Shown here: in pieces, positions 6,485 through 12,611 of the stretch | Layout of the letters: each line of letters starts with the position of its first letter | How positions within the stretch are numbered: position 1 is the stretch's first letter | From: Prevotella sp. UBA4339 | GTDB lineage: Bacteria; Bacteroidota; Bacteroidia; Bacteroidales; Bacteroidaceae | Assembly (NCBI GenBank): GCA_002393725.1 | Contig: DGTJ01000084.1 | Coordinates: 1-14,508, forward strand | DNA: 14,508 bases | Reading direction: 5' to 3' | Made by a program: the position numbers and the translations under genes | Notes under the pieces: generated by a model | Told to the model about the DNA's origin: nothing | What the model saw: the letters and a program-made list of their open reading frames with translations, nothing else | Database searches by the model: none

Positions 6485-7051
6485 TTAGGGCTGCTTTTCA
6501 ACAGTATCCAAAGCGTCCTTGAATGGTTTCAAGTCGAAATAGAGCAGACGGGTGTCATCGTTGATGTCCGTCTCTGTGAAGAATTTGAAGCCTCCCTTGT
6601 TCTCATAGAACGAGACGGCATCGGCGTAGGCATCTACGGTAAGGAAACGGCAGCCAGAGCGGTTACCGAAAGCAAAAAGTGCCTTGACATACTGCAGAAT
6701 CTGTTCGCCTATGCCTTGGTGAGCATAGTTCTCGCTCACGGCGAGACGACCAATCTTGACGGCAGGATAATGATTGCGCTGCTTCACGTAGGGAATCTTC
6801 CTATTGATGCGGTTGCGCGTCTTCTTGTCGTCCTCCTCAAACTTGATGGTGTCGTTGAGCAGGGAAAAATAGGCCACGATGTCGCCGGTCTTGGGATTCT
6901 GCAAGAGATAAGTGACAGCCAGCAGCTGCTCCTGATAGTCCTTGGCCTCCTGCATGAGGAATTCGTTCAAGTCGCCGTCTTTGCTCTTGAACTCAGGGAT
7001 GACCGTGGTCTTGGTCAGAATGCTCAGTGCCAAATCTTCGATGCGTATCAT
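6485..7051 (-). CDS. GNAT acetyltransferase, TacT-like candidate toxin
   Basis: This 188-residue protein has the GNAT fold marks: KIGRLAVSENYAHQGIGEQIL at about 99-119 contains the acetyl-CoA-binding HQGIGE loop (111-116), and VSFYENKGGFKFF at about 146-158 holds the Tyr149 position that acts as general acid in TacT-type enzymes. The N-terminal FKSKDGDLNEFLMQEAKDY, then VTYLLQNPKTGDIVAYFSL, matches the start of the TacT/AtaT group, which acetylates aminoacyl-tRNA and blocks translation. The substrate here is inferred. It overlaps by one base (TGATG) the stop of a 52-residue ORF, which is the usual layout of antitoxin then toxin. Length is near the family's usual 160-190. It ends 280 bases before the fimbrial operon start. 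An ordinary protein or metabolite acetyltransferase is the alternative. Confidence 0.8.
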   Translation of the reverse strand: MIRIEDLALSILTKTTVIPEFKSKDGDLNEFLMQEAKDYQEQLLAVTYLLQNPKTGDIVAYFSLLNDTIKFEEDDKKTRNRINRKIPYVKQRNHYPAVKIGRLAVSENYAHQGIGEQILQYVKALFAFGNRSGCRFLTVDAYADAVSFYENKGGFKFFTETDINDDTRLLYFDLKPFKDALDTVEKQP

Positions 7052-7209
7052 CAGAGGACGAAGGTGGTTATGCGCTTAAACTTCTCGTATGTTTCCCTTG
7101 CCTTGGTGACTTCTTCGGCTGACACTGGTGTAGGGTGCTCAAGGTAATACTTGAAGCGCTCCACGTCTTTCCCCTTCAATACGGGGGTCTCTTTGATTGG
7201 TCTTGCCAT
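7051..7209 (-). CDS. 52-residue protein, candidate antitoxin of the GNAT module
   Basis: On the minus strand, ATG at 7209-7207 opens a 52-codon frame ending in TGA at 7053-7051, whose last base is the first base of the GNAT start codon. It begins MARPIKETPVLKGKDVERF, continues YYLEHPTPVSAEEVTKARE and ends TYEKFKRITTFVL. It is basic at the N-terminus and helical in the rest. There is no obvious ribbon-helix-helix of the DUF1778/TacA kind, which is the standard partner of TacT toxins. The tight overlap and the 14-bp palindrome three bases before its ATG support an autoregulating antitoxin. I recall similar short 'MARPIKETP' ORFs before GNAT genes in Bacteroidales, but I cannot name a family. 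Confidence 0.75.
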   Translation of the reverse strand: MARPIKETPVLKGKDVERFKYYLEHPTPVSAEEVTKARETYEKFKRITTFVL

Positions 7210-7211
7210 GA

Positions 7212-7225
7212 TAAATACGTATTTA
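7212..7225. promoter_or_regulatory. Perfect 14-bp palindrome, candidate operator
   Basis: TAAATACGTATTTA is a perfect palindrome starting three bases upstream of the ATG of the 52-residue ORF and lying between it and a -7-like box. This is the usual place of an operator bound by an antitoxin or toxin-antitoxin complex. It is AT-rich, so some chance remains. Confidence 0.55.
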
Positions 7226-7240
7226 AGTGAAATTTCGCTG

Positions 7241-7248
7241 CAAAGTTA
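7241..7248 (-). promoter_or_regulatory. Promoter -7 box TAACTTTG for the GNAT module
   Basis: The minus strand reads TAACTTTGCA, matching the Bacteroidetes sigma-ABfr -7 consensus TAnnTTTG. It lies about 32 bases before the ATG at 7209. A -33 TTG is not clear at the expected 19-21 base spacing. Confidence 0.6.
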
Positions 7249-7310
7249 CAAAAAAGTTTGTAAACTACGCACGATGGGGGCGTTAAAAGTGACGGAAGGC
7301 GGGCGTTTTT

Positions 7311-7343
7311 TGGCCTCACAAAGTGTCAGACACCTTGTGAGCT
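7311..7343. repeat. Dispersed near-palindromic repeat, copy 2
   Basis: It is identical over 33 bases to 449-481, with hairpin arms at 7315-7325 and 7331-7341. It lies in the gene-free stretch between the GNAT module promoter and the terminator of the folE row. The flanks differ from those of copy 1, except that both copies are followed by short CTTG-containing tandem units. Confidence 0.8.
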
Positions 7344-7348
7344 TATGT

Positions 7349-7388
7349 CTTGAACTCCTTGAACTCCCTGTCTCCTTGTCTCCTCGTA
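7349..7388. repeat. Degenerate 8-9 base tandem repeats (CTTGAACTC / CTTGTCTC)
   Basis: Right behind repeat copy 2 come two CTTGAACTC units, then CCTGTCTC, CTTGTCTC and a decayed CTCGTAC. The surrounding stretch 7250-7413 has no gene I can support. The tail resembles the tandem tail of copy 1 in period only (CCTTGTGAGCT units), not in sequence. Confidence 0.6.
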
Positions 7389-7413
7389 CATGCGAAACTT
7401 GTATTAAAATAAT

Positions 7414-7456
7414 TAAAAAGAACAGGCGAAAGTGCCTCTGATGGTCACTCCGCCTG
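7414..7456 (-). terminator. Intrinsic terminator behind the folE row
   Basis: On the minus strand CAGGCG (complement of 7451-7456) pairs with CGCCTG (complement of 7423-7428), with a further AGTG/CACT stem inside and a small internal loop. It is followed by TTCTTTTT (complement of 7415-7422). It lies about 50 bases after the stop at 7509. Confidence 0.7.
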
Positions 7457-7508
7457 CTCCAGTATGGTAAAGTTTAGGTTGTTGTATTATTGTGAGCAGA
7501 TGCCGTTG

Positions 7509-8042
7509 TTAGTTCTCAGGATCTCCCTTATAATGGAACTCCTTGATATATGGGTTCTTGCCCAGGTCGAAGTTGTCGATATTGCCACGGCGGATATTTG
7601 CCTTGTTAAAGTCGCCGTGCATCTTACCGATGTAGAGCAGCAGGTCGCTGTAGGTCACTGTCGGGAATACCAGTCCGAAGGCCCCCCATGCCACGCGCAC
7701 TCCCTGCGGGTGCAGATTGTTGTGGATATATGCGGTGCGGAAGAACGTATGCGTGTGGATGTCCATACGATTATATTTCTTCAGGCCGGCAAGCAGGTCC
7801 TTGTTGATCTTTGTAGTATCAGCCGTGGTGAACACATGGGCTAAGTTCGACATGTAGTCGTCAATCTTGTCACCCTTGATGCTGTCGTTGTTTTCGATAC
7901 ATTCCAGTATTCCATCGGTGGTCTCTGCTATCATCGTCTTCTTCGAAGGCTTTGTGATCATGGCTACAAGGAGCAAGACGATAGTGAAGACAGTCAGAAT
8001 AATGATTTTCCCGAGGCAACTGTGGTAGAAAGCCTGAGACAT
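7509..8042 (-). CDS. Small membrane-anchored protein of unknown function
   Basis: From the ATG at 8042 this is 177 residues, MSQAFYHSCLGKIIILTVFT, with one N-terminal transmembrane segment at about 12-30. The remaining soluble part holds a LAHVFTTADTTKINKDLL stretch, a HTHTFF stretch and GVRVAWGAFGLVFPTVTY. The TM-TKPSK start and the late 'GAFG' strand faintly recall DUF4359, but I do not claim it. An in-frame ATG at 8078 gives 189 residues (MYRSDNFKKKET added). The inner start is preferred because AAGGAGA lies just before it, which is unusual for this phylum, and because the added residues are strongly charged before the membrane segment. It is the last gene of the row behind folE, 41 bases after its stop from this start (5 from the outer one). 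Confidence 0.65.
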   Translation of the reverse strand: MSQAFYHSCLGKIIILTVFTIVLLLVAMITKPSKKTMIAETTDGILECIENNDSIKGDKIDDYMSNLAHVFTTADTTKINKDLLAGLKKYNRMDIHTHTFFRTAYIHNNLHPQGVRVAWGAFGLVFPTVTYSDLLLYIGKMHGDFNKANIRRGNIDNFDLGKNPYIKEFHYKGDPEN

Positions 8043-8083
8043 CGTCTCCTTCTTTTTGAAATTGTCTGAACGATACATAATGA

Positions 8084-8671
8084 TTAAATTTTATTGTTAT
8101 GGATTAAATTCATGAATTCCTGACGGGTCTTAGCCTGGTTGAACGCTCCTGAGAAGTCGCTCGTAGTGGTGATGGAGTTCTGTTTCTCTACGCCGCGCAT
8201 CTGCATGCACATGTGGCGGGCTTCTACGACGACCATCACGCCCAGGGGCCTGAGAGTCTGCTGGATGCACTCTTTGATCTGCAGCGTCATGCGCTCCTGT
8301 ACCTGGAGCCGATGACTGTATATGTCTACTACGCGGGCTATCTTTGACAGTCCCGTGATATAGCCGTTGGGGATATATGCTACATGCACCTTCCCATAGA
8401 ATGGCAGCATGTGATGTTCGCAGAGGGAGAAGAAGTCGATGTCCTTGACTATCACCATCTGTGAGTAGTCCTCCTTGAACAGGGCATCGGTGAGCACCTT
8501 GTGGGCGTCCATCTGATAGCCGCGAGTGAGCACCTGCATGGCTTTGGCTACTCGCATGGGTGTCTTTTCCAGCCCTTCGCGCTCGGGGTCTTCTCCCAGA
8601 AGCGTAAGGACGTCGCGATACTTCGAGGCTAATTCTTCTAATCCTTCTCTATATTCTGTTTCCGGATTCAT
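8084..8671 (-). CDS. folE: GTP cyclohydrolase I (FolE)
   Basis: The enzyme opens GTP to 7,8-dihydroneopterin triphosphate, the first step of tetrahydrofolate (and of pterin or queuosine precursor) synthesis in the cytoplasm. At 195 residues it matches the family. The core motifs are intact: SLCEHHMLPFYGKVHVAYIP at about 82-101 with zinc ligands Cys84 and His87 and catalytic His86, then GLSKIARVVDIYSHRLQVQE (107-126), and EARHMCMQMRGV at 150-161 with zinc ligand Cys155. The closing ITTTSDFSGAF is also typical. It starts 10 bases after the stop of the SPOR gene, so it belongs to the same transcript. Confidence 0.96.
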   Translation of the reverse strand: MNPETEYREGLEELASKYRDVLTLLGEDPEREGLEKTPMRVAKAMQVLTRGYQMDAHKVLTDALFKEDYSQMVIVKDIDFFSLCEHHMLPFYGKVHVAYIPNGYITGLSKIARVVDIYSHRLQVQERMTLQIKECIQQTLRPLGVMVVVEARHMCMQMRGVEKQNSITTTSDFSGAFNQAKTRQEFMNLIHNNKI

Positions 8672-8681
8672 CTATCCTTTC

Positions 8682-9380
8682 CTATTGTTGTTGATTCGTT
8701 AATGACTGCTCGGCCTGCTGGTAGGGGACTATGATTTTGCCCTTTACCAGGATGGCTGACGAGTAGCCTAATTTCTTTACTGTTCGCAGTACTTCTGAGG
8801 CTTCTTCCACCGTGCGGTAGTTGCCCATCCGGCATATCCATCGTGGAGGATAGAAATGTACGTATATCGGAGTCTCGGGGAAGAGGGCCTTTATCTCCCT
8901 GCCTGTTCGTTCTGCCTTTATGCGCGATTTGCGTGAGTTGCCTCCTGCATACACCTGCACACGGTAGCCGTTCACCTTATAGCCTTTTACTATCTTCTTA
9001 CGGCCGTCGTCGGGCAGGGGTGTGACGGTGGTGTCGGGTAGCTCTGACGTCAACAGTTGCGGGTGCTGGTGCTTGCTGCTGTCAGGTTTCTGTGCATAAG
9101 AGTCGTTTGATTCCTTGTGCTCATTCTCTGACTGCTGAGGATTGGTTGCCTGCTGCGTCAGAGGTCTCAGGGTGTTTTGTGGGGTTGGAGTGCTTTGGGT
9201 GTTCTGAATGGATGGCATCACTTTCGGACCATTGACAAGGTCTTCGATAGCCTTGTCTTGAGTGACTGTCACCCTGCCTTCACCCTGCCTGCTCTGTTGG
9301 AGCCTCTGGGTAAAGGATGACTGTGCATTGGCTGCGACGCAGCCAACACACAGCACCAGTATTATAGTTTGAAGTCTCAC
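8682..9380 (-). CDS. Secreted SPOR-domain protein
   Basis: This 232-residue protein has a signal peptide (MRLQTIILVLCVGCVAANAQ, cut near ANA-Q), a Gln/Ser/Pro-rich linker at about 25-125, and a C-terminal SPOR domain at about 138-216 (YRVQVYAGGNSRKSRIKAE ... VHFYPPRWICRMGNYRTVEE). SPOR domains bind denuded peptidoglycan, so it probably acts in the periplasm at the septum. The start is GTG at 9380-9378, two bases after the tpiA stop. No in-frame ATG sits nearby, and the signal peptide begins at this codon, so translation is likely coupled to tpiA. The same tpiA-SPOR-folE order is, as far as I recall, common in Bacteroidales. Confidence 0.88.
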   Translation of the reverse strand: MRLQTIILVLCVGCVAANAQSSFTQRLQQSRQGEGRVTVTQDKAIEDLVNGPKVMPSIQNTQSTPTPQNTLRPLTQQATNPQQSENEHKESNDSYAQKPDSSKHQHPQLLTSELPDTTVTPLPDDGRKKIVKGYKVNGYRVQVYAGGNSRKSRIKAERTGREIKALFPETPIYVHFYPPRWICRMGNYRTVEEASEVLRTVKKLGYSSAILVKGKIIVPYQQAEQSLTNQQQ

Positions 9381-9382
9381 TC

Positions 9383-10141
9383 TTACTTGAATGCGTCGAT
9401 GATTCCCTTGAAATCTGCTGCCTTCAGTGAAGCGCCTCCGATCAGTCCTCCGTCGATGTCAGGCTTTGCAAACAGCTCAGGAGCGTTGCTGGCCTTGCAG
9501 GAACCGCCGTAAAGGATTGTAGTATCGTCGGCTACTGCCTGGCCATACTTCTCAGCGATAATAGAACGGATATATGCGTGTATCTCCTCAGCCTGGTCAG
9601 CGGTAGCTGTCTTACCTGTTCCGATGGCCCAGATAGGCTCATAGGCGATGACGATCTTGCGGAAGTCCTCTTCTGCCAGATTGAATACGCTGCCCTCGAG
9701 CTCTGCCTTCACTACCTCGTTCTGCTTGCCTGCCTCGCGCTCCTCCAGGCTCTCGCCGATGCAGAAGATCACCTTCAGACCGTTCTTCTGAGCGAGCAGC
9801 ACCTTCTCCTTAAGGATCTCTGGTGTCTCCTTGTAGTACTCGCGGCGCTCTGAGTGGCCGAGGATGACGTACTGTGCGCCTGTGCTCTTTACCATCTCTG
9901 CGCTTACCTCACCTGTGAAGGCACCCTTCTCCTTGTCAGCACAGTTCTCGGCGCCAAGGCCGATGATGTCCTGATTGAGGAACTGGGCGATGCTTGCCAG
10001 GTGGATGAATGGTGTGCAGATGACTACACCGCAGTTTGGCTTCTCAGCAGTAAGTGTCTCGTTGAGCTCCTTTGCAAGAGCAATGCCGTCCTGAAGATTC
10101 ATGTTCATCTTCCAGTTACCGGCTACAATCTTTTTTCTCAT
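9383..10141 (-). CDS. tpiA: Triosephosphate isomerase
   Basis: It interconverts dihydroxyacetone phosphate and glyceraldehyde 3-phosphate in glycolysis and gluconeogenesis. The 252-residue length is standard. All active-site elements are present: GNWKMN with Asn9 and Lys11, ILGHSERREYY with the electrophile His96, AYEPIWAIGTGKTATADQAE with catalytic Glu168 and the flexible loop after it, YGGSCKASNA, and the phosphate-binding DGGLIGGASL near the C-terminus. The start is the ATG at 10141, 19 bases after the stop of the DoxX-type gene. There is no signal peptide, so it is cytoplasmic. Confidence 0.97.
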   Translation of the reverse strand: MRKKIVAGNWKMNMNLQDGIALAKELNETLTAEKPNCGVVICTPFIHLASIAQFLNQDIIGLGAENCADKEKGAFTGEVSAEMVKSTGAQYVILGHSERREYYKETPEILKEKVLLAQKNGLKVIFCIGESLEEREAGKQNEVVKAELEGSVFNLAEEDFRKIVIAYEPIWAIGTGKTATADQAEEIHAYIRSIIAEKYGQAVADDTTILYGGSCKASNAPELFAKPDIDGGLIGGASLKAADFKGIIDAFK

Positions 10142-10160
10142 AATTCTTTTTCTTTTTTTA

Positions 10161-11432
10161 TTAAATGGGTTTGTCTTTTTTTAGCCATCTTGTCCATGCC
10201 CAGAGGCGGTCTGCTATTGTGAGCAGCACCAGTGGCAGTACGAACCATGCTAATATCATAGCGATCTTGCTTGCAACGCTGTCTTCTGTCATCTGCCCGA
10301 TTTTGAGCTTGTCGAGTGGCAGCGAGAACTGCTCCTCATCTATCACGGGCAGCGAATTGTGGCTCCATTTGCCTATCACCGTCCCTCCGTGTAGCAGCAC
10401 CAGGCCGGGATTGCTGCGTATGATCGTCTTCAGCGTTATCTCGTCAGTGGCATAGAAGGGATATTCAGCTCCTGTCATCTCCAGCCATCGGTCGATAGCT
10501 CTCTGAGTGCTGGCTGTGAGGCAATAGAAAGGATAGCCCTGTTGCTTGCTGTACTCGTTTATCTGGTTTATCCTGTCAAATTCAGAGTCGTTGGCATTCT
10601 CCAGATGTGGTGAGATCAGCAGGAAAGTATATCCTTTGTTGCTGAGCACTTCCTCCGTTATGTCTTCACCATCATTGCTGAGTATTGAGAAGTCGTGGAT
10701 GGGAGGTATGTATCCTTCTGCCGTCTGTACCGTTTTCGAGTCGATGAATGTCCAGGTAGAGTCAGGATAGTTGTCAGTAGTGAACTCCTTCTGCACTCCG
10801 TCTTTCTCAAGGATGAACGTCGTTTCAAACTGTGGCTGCGGTGCTCCTTCAGGAATCGTCATTCCTTCTTGGATATTCGCTCCAATATGATATGGACGGA
10901 AGTCGAATAACGGCAGAGTCCACAGGCTCCAGCCGGCTACTGCCAGGATGAACAGCGCAGAATAGTTGAACACTATCCACTGGTTGGTGATACTGATCAT
11001 CCTTACCATATCTGTTGACCATCGGCAGATGACGGCAGTTGCTGCCAGAAGTATCACGTTCTTCCAGAATGTCTGCCAGTTGGTGAGCACTATTGCATCG
11101 CCAAAGCATCCGCAGTCGCTGATAGGGTTTGTTATTGCCAGCCATAGTGTGATGGCGGTCATCACTACTATCAGCGCAAGGGTAATCCTTGACACCAGTC
11201 GCCTGTGGATGGCAAAAAGCAGGCAGATGCCAATCATGAACTCAACTGTACACAACAATACTGACGCTCCAAGTGTCATGATGTCAGGTACGACATCTTT
11301 CAGTCCCCACGCGATAAGATAGTCGTTTATCTTATATTGCGTCCCCAGTGGGTCGACAGCCTTGACGAATCCTGAAAATATAAACGTCAGGGCAAGCAGG
11401 AACCGTATGATGTTAATAGTGATCTTTCTCAC
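10161..11432 (-). CDS. DoxX/MauE-like membrane protein with thioredoxin-like C-terminal part (BT_3928-type)
   Basis: This 423-residue inner-membrane protein has an N-terminal DoxX/MauE-like bundle with segments near 7-25, 52-75, 82-100 and 124-138, a further segment at 153-173, then a periplasmic domain (about 180-385) and a last segment at 391-408 before a basic tail. The motif SDCGCFGD (105-112) between membrane segments is the Cys pair typical of MauE-like proteins. The periplasmic part is arranged like a thioredoxin fold (KGYTFLLISPHLENA at about 266-280, then GYPFYCLTAS, then GLVLLHGGTVIGKW), but the usual CxxC is absent: the place reads SPHL. It may therefore be a redox partner without its own dithiol. 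The gene overlaps the DUF1599 gene by four bases. I recognise it as the Bacteroidales BT_3928 family; its function is not established. Confidence 0.8.
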   Translation of the reverse strand: MRKITINIIRFLLALTFIFSGFVKAVDPLGTQYKINDYLIAWGLKDVVPDIMTLGASVLLCTVEFMIGICLLFAIHRRLVSRITLALIVVMTAITLWLAITNPISDCGCFGDAIVLTNWQTFWKNVILLAATAVICRWSTDMVRMISITNQWIVFNYSALFILAVAGWSLWTLPLFDFRPYHIGANIQEGMTIPEGAPQPQFETTFILEKDGVQKEFTTDNYPDSTWTFIDSKTVQTAEGYIPPIHDFSILSNDGEDITEEVLSNKGYTFLLISPHLENANDSEFDRINQINEYSKQQGYPFYCLTASTQRAIDRWLEMTGAEYPFYATDEITLKTIIRSNPGLVLLHGGTVIGKWSHNSLPVIDEEQFSLPLDKLKIGQMTEDSVASKIAMILAWFVLPLVLLTIADRLWAWTRWLKKDKPI

Positions 11433-11974
11433 TCTGTAAGCTTAATTACTCCAAAGACCGCATAGTTTATGATATCCATATAATTGGAATCTATTCCCTC
11501 GCTGACAAGTGTATCGCCTGCAAGGTTCTCTATCTCTTTGATGCGCTCAATCTTTGTGAGAATGAAGTCCGTATACGAACTGACTCTCATCGATCTCCAC
11601 GCCTCGTCATAGTCATGATTCTTGCGCTTCATCAGTTCCAGAGCCTCATGGGCATACTGGTCGTAGAGGCGCATTGCCTCGTCGTTGGTGATATCCACCA
11701 CGTCGGCAAAGCCTTTGTTCAGCTGGATCAGTCCCACGATACCGTAGTTGATAAGCGCTATAAACTCTGGGCGTATACCTTCACCTACAAGGCTCTCCTT
11801 CTTTATCTCCAGCGATCGTATGCGTTTTGCCTTGATAAAGAGCTGGTCGGTAAGTGCTGTGGGACGCAGAATGCGCCACGATGCCTTATAATCGTGTAGC
11901 TTCTTCTCGAACAGTGAGCGACATTCGCTCATAGCCTGCTCGAACTGGGCATTTGTCTTCTCCATTTGGTCCAT
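11429..11974 (-). CDS. DUF1599 protein with internal duplication
   Basis: This 181-residue cytoplasmic helical protein is built from two related halves. The first (about 18-86) has KKLHDYKASWRILRPTALTD, then FIKAKRIRSLE and IALINYGIVGLIQL. The second (about 111-179) has KRKNHDYDEAWRSMR, then YTDFILTKIERIKEIE and MDIINYAVFGVIKL. The repeated 'HDY..(A/S)WR' and 'INY...G.I.L' marks fit DUF1599, a family also linked by others with phage nucleotide modification; its role here is unknown. The start may be ATG 11974 or the fourth codon, ATG 11965. A -7 box at 11983-11990 would place the transcript start within a few bases of 11974, so the message may be nearly leaderless or start at 11965. It is the first gene of the tpiA-folE row. 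Confidence 0.82.
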   Translation of the reverse strand: MDQMEKTNAQFEQAMSECRSLFEKKLHDYKASWRILRPTALTDQLFIKAKRIRSLEIKKESLVGEGIRPEFIALINYGIVGLIQLNKGFADVVDITNDEAMRLYDQYAHEALELMKRKNHDYDEAWRSMRVSSYTDFILTKIERIKEIENLAGDTLVSEGIDSNYMDIINYAVFGVIKLTE

Positions 11975-11982
11975 ATCGGGTG

Positions 11983-11990
11983 CAAAGTTA
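11983..11990 (-). promoter_or_regulatory. Promoter -7 box TAACTTTG for the DUF1599-tpiA-folE row
   Basis: The minus strand reads TAACTTTGCACC, a full match to TAnnTTTG, nine bases before the ATG at 11974. The nearest upstream TTG is about 25 bases away, longer than the usual 19-21. Confidence 0.65.
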
Positions 11991-12024
11991 CAATAAAAAA
12001 GTGAAAAGTGAAGAGCAAATGGTG

Positions 12025-12044
12025 AAAAAATTGCCTTTTAAGGC
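12025..12044 (-). terminator. Short intrinsic terminator behind the lipoprotein gene
   Basis: On the minus strand GCCTT and AAGGC (12040-12044 and 12033-12037) can pair around a very small loop, followed by AATTTTTT (complement of 12025-12032). The stem is only 4-5 bp, so efficiency is doubtful. It lies 30 bases past the stop at 12074. Confidence 0.45.
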
Positions 12045-12073
12045 GTATATTTCCGTTTTTCAGTCGCCTGTTT

Positions 12074-12535
12074 TTAGTTATTCGTCACTTTTTGCTTCTT
12101 TCTTATGTAGCGTATCTTGGCTCCCAAAACCTCACATTGCGTGCGCAGCGAATCACGCTTTATGCGAGTTTGTGTAAACATAGTTAACTCTTCCGGGGTG
12201 GCTCGCAGGGCTGCTTTGTCCTTCTCAACCTTTGTCTGCTGATAATTGAAGTCGTGGGTGACAAGTTGCAGCAGACTGTCAGTTCGAGCCAGTTCCTCCT
12301 GAGCCTTCTTCAGCTCTATTTCCTGTTGTAGATGGAGGGCTTTCTTGCGAGTGTCGATTGCGTTGGGGTAAACTTTGCGCAGGGAGTCAATGCATGCACG
12401 AGCCTCAGAATATTGTCCTTGTTCGTACAACTTGCTGGCCTTCTCAAGCAGTATCTCTGCCTCATTCTGCTTGTTGGAACTGCCGCAGGATATTACGATC
12501 AAGGCGCAAGCTAAGATAAAAAACAGCTGTCTCAT
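12074..12535 (-). CDS. Small lipoprotein with TPR-like and coiled-coil parts
   Basis: This 153-residue protein has a lipoprotein signal MRQLFFILACALIVISC (Cys17), followed by GSSNKQNE. Residues about 24-52 (EILLEKASKLYEQGQYSEAR, then ACIDSLRKVYP) look like one TPR unit, and residues about 60-110 are charged and helical, probably a coiled coil (HLQQEIELKKAQEELART). The end is basic (RYIRKKQK). It is anchored to a membrane by its lipid and may act in protein contacts, but no specific function is recognised. It is transcribed away from the nucleotidyltransferase gene, from a divergent promoter region. Confidence 0.8.
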   Translation of the reverse strand: MRQLFFILACALIVISCGSSNKQNEAEILLEKASKLYEQGQYSEARACIDSLRKVYPNAIDTRKKALHLQQEIELKKAQEELARTDSLLQLVTHDFNYQQTKVEKDKAALRATPEELTMFTQTRIKRDSLRTQCEVLGAKIRYIRKKQKVTNN

Positions 12536-12559
12536 TATCTAATTTATTTGTTTCGGCTG

Positions 12560-12567
12560 CAAAATTA
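12560..12567 (-). promoter_or_regulatory. Promoter -7 box TAATTTTG for the lipoprotein gene
   Basis: The minus strand reads TAATTTTGCA, matching TAnnTTTG, about 25 bases before the ATG at 12535. It lies back to back with the plus-strand box at 12581-12588. Confidence 0.55.
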
Positions 12568-12580
12568 CAAAAAAAAATTG

Positions 12581-12588
12581 TATCTTTG
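12581..12588 (+). promoter_or_regulatory. Promoter -7 box TATCTTTG for the nucleotidyltransferase-GH89 pair
   Basis: TATCTTTGCACC matches TAnnTTTG and lies 23 bases before the ATG at 12612. No TTG is seen at the ideal -33 spacing. The 12536-12611 spacer thus serves two divergent transcripts. Confidence 0.65.
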
Positions 12589-12611
12589 CACCCTCGAAAG
12601 AAGAATTTATT

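Noticed and set aside
7151..7441. Plus-strand 96-codon frame across the spacer
   Set aside because: It covers the antisense of the small antitoxin-like ORF, the palindrome, the promoter and the repeat; the product has no family features.
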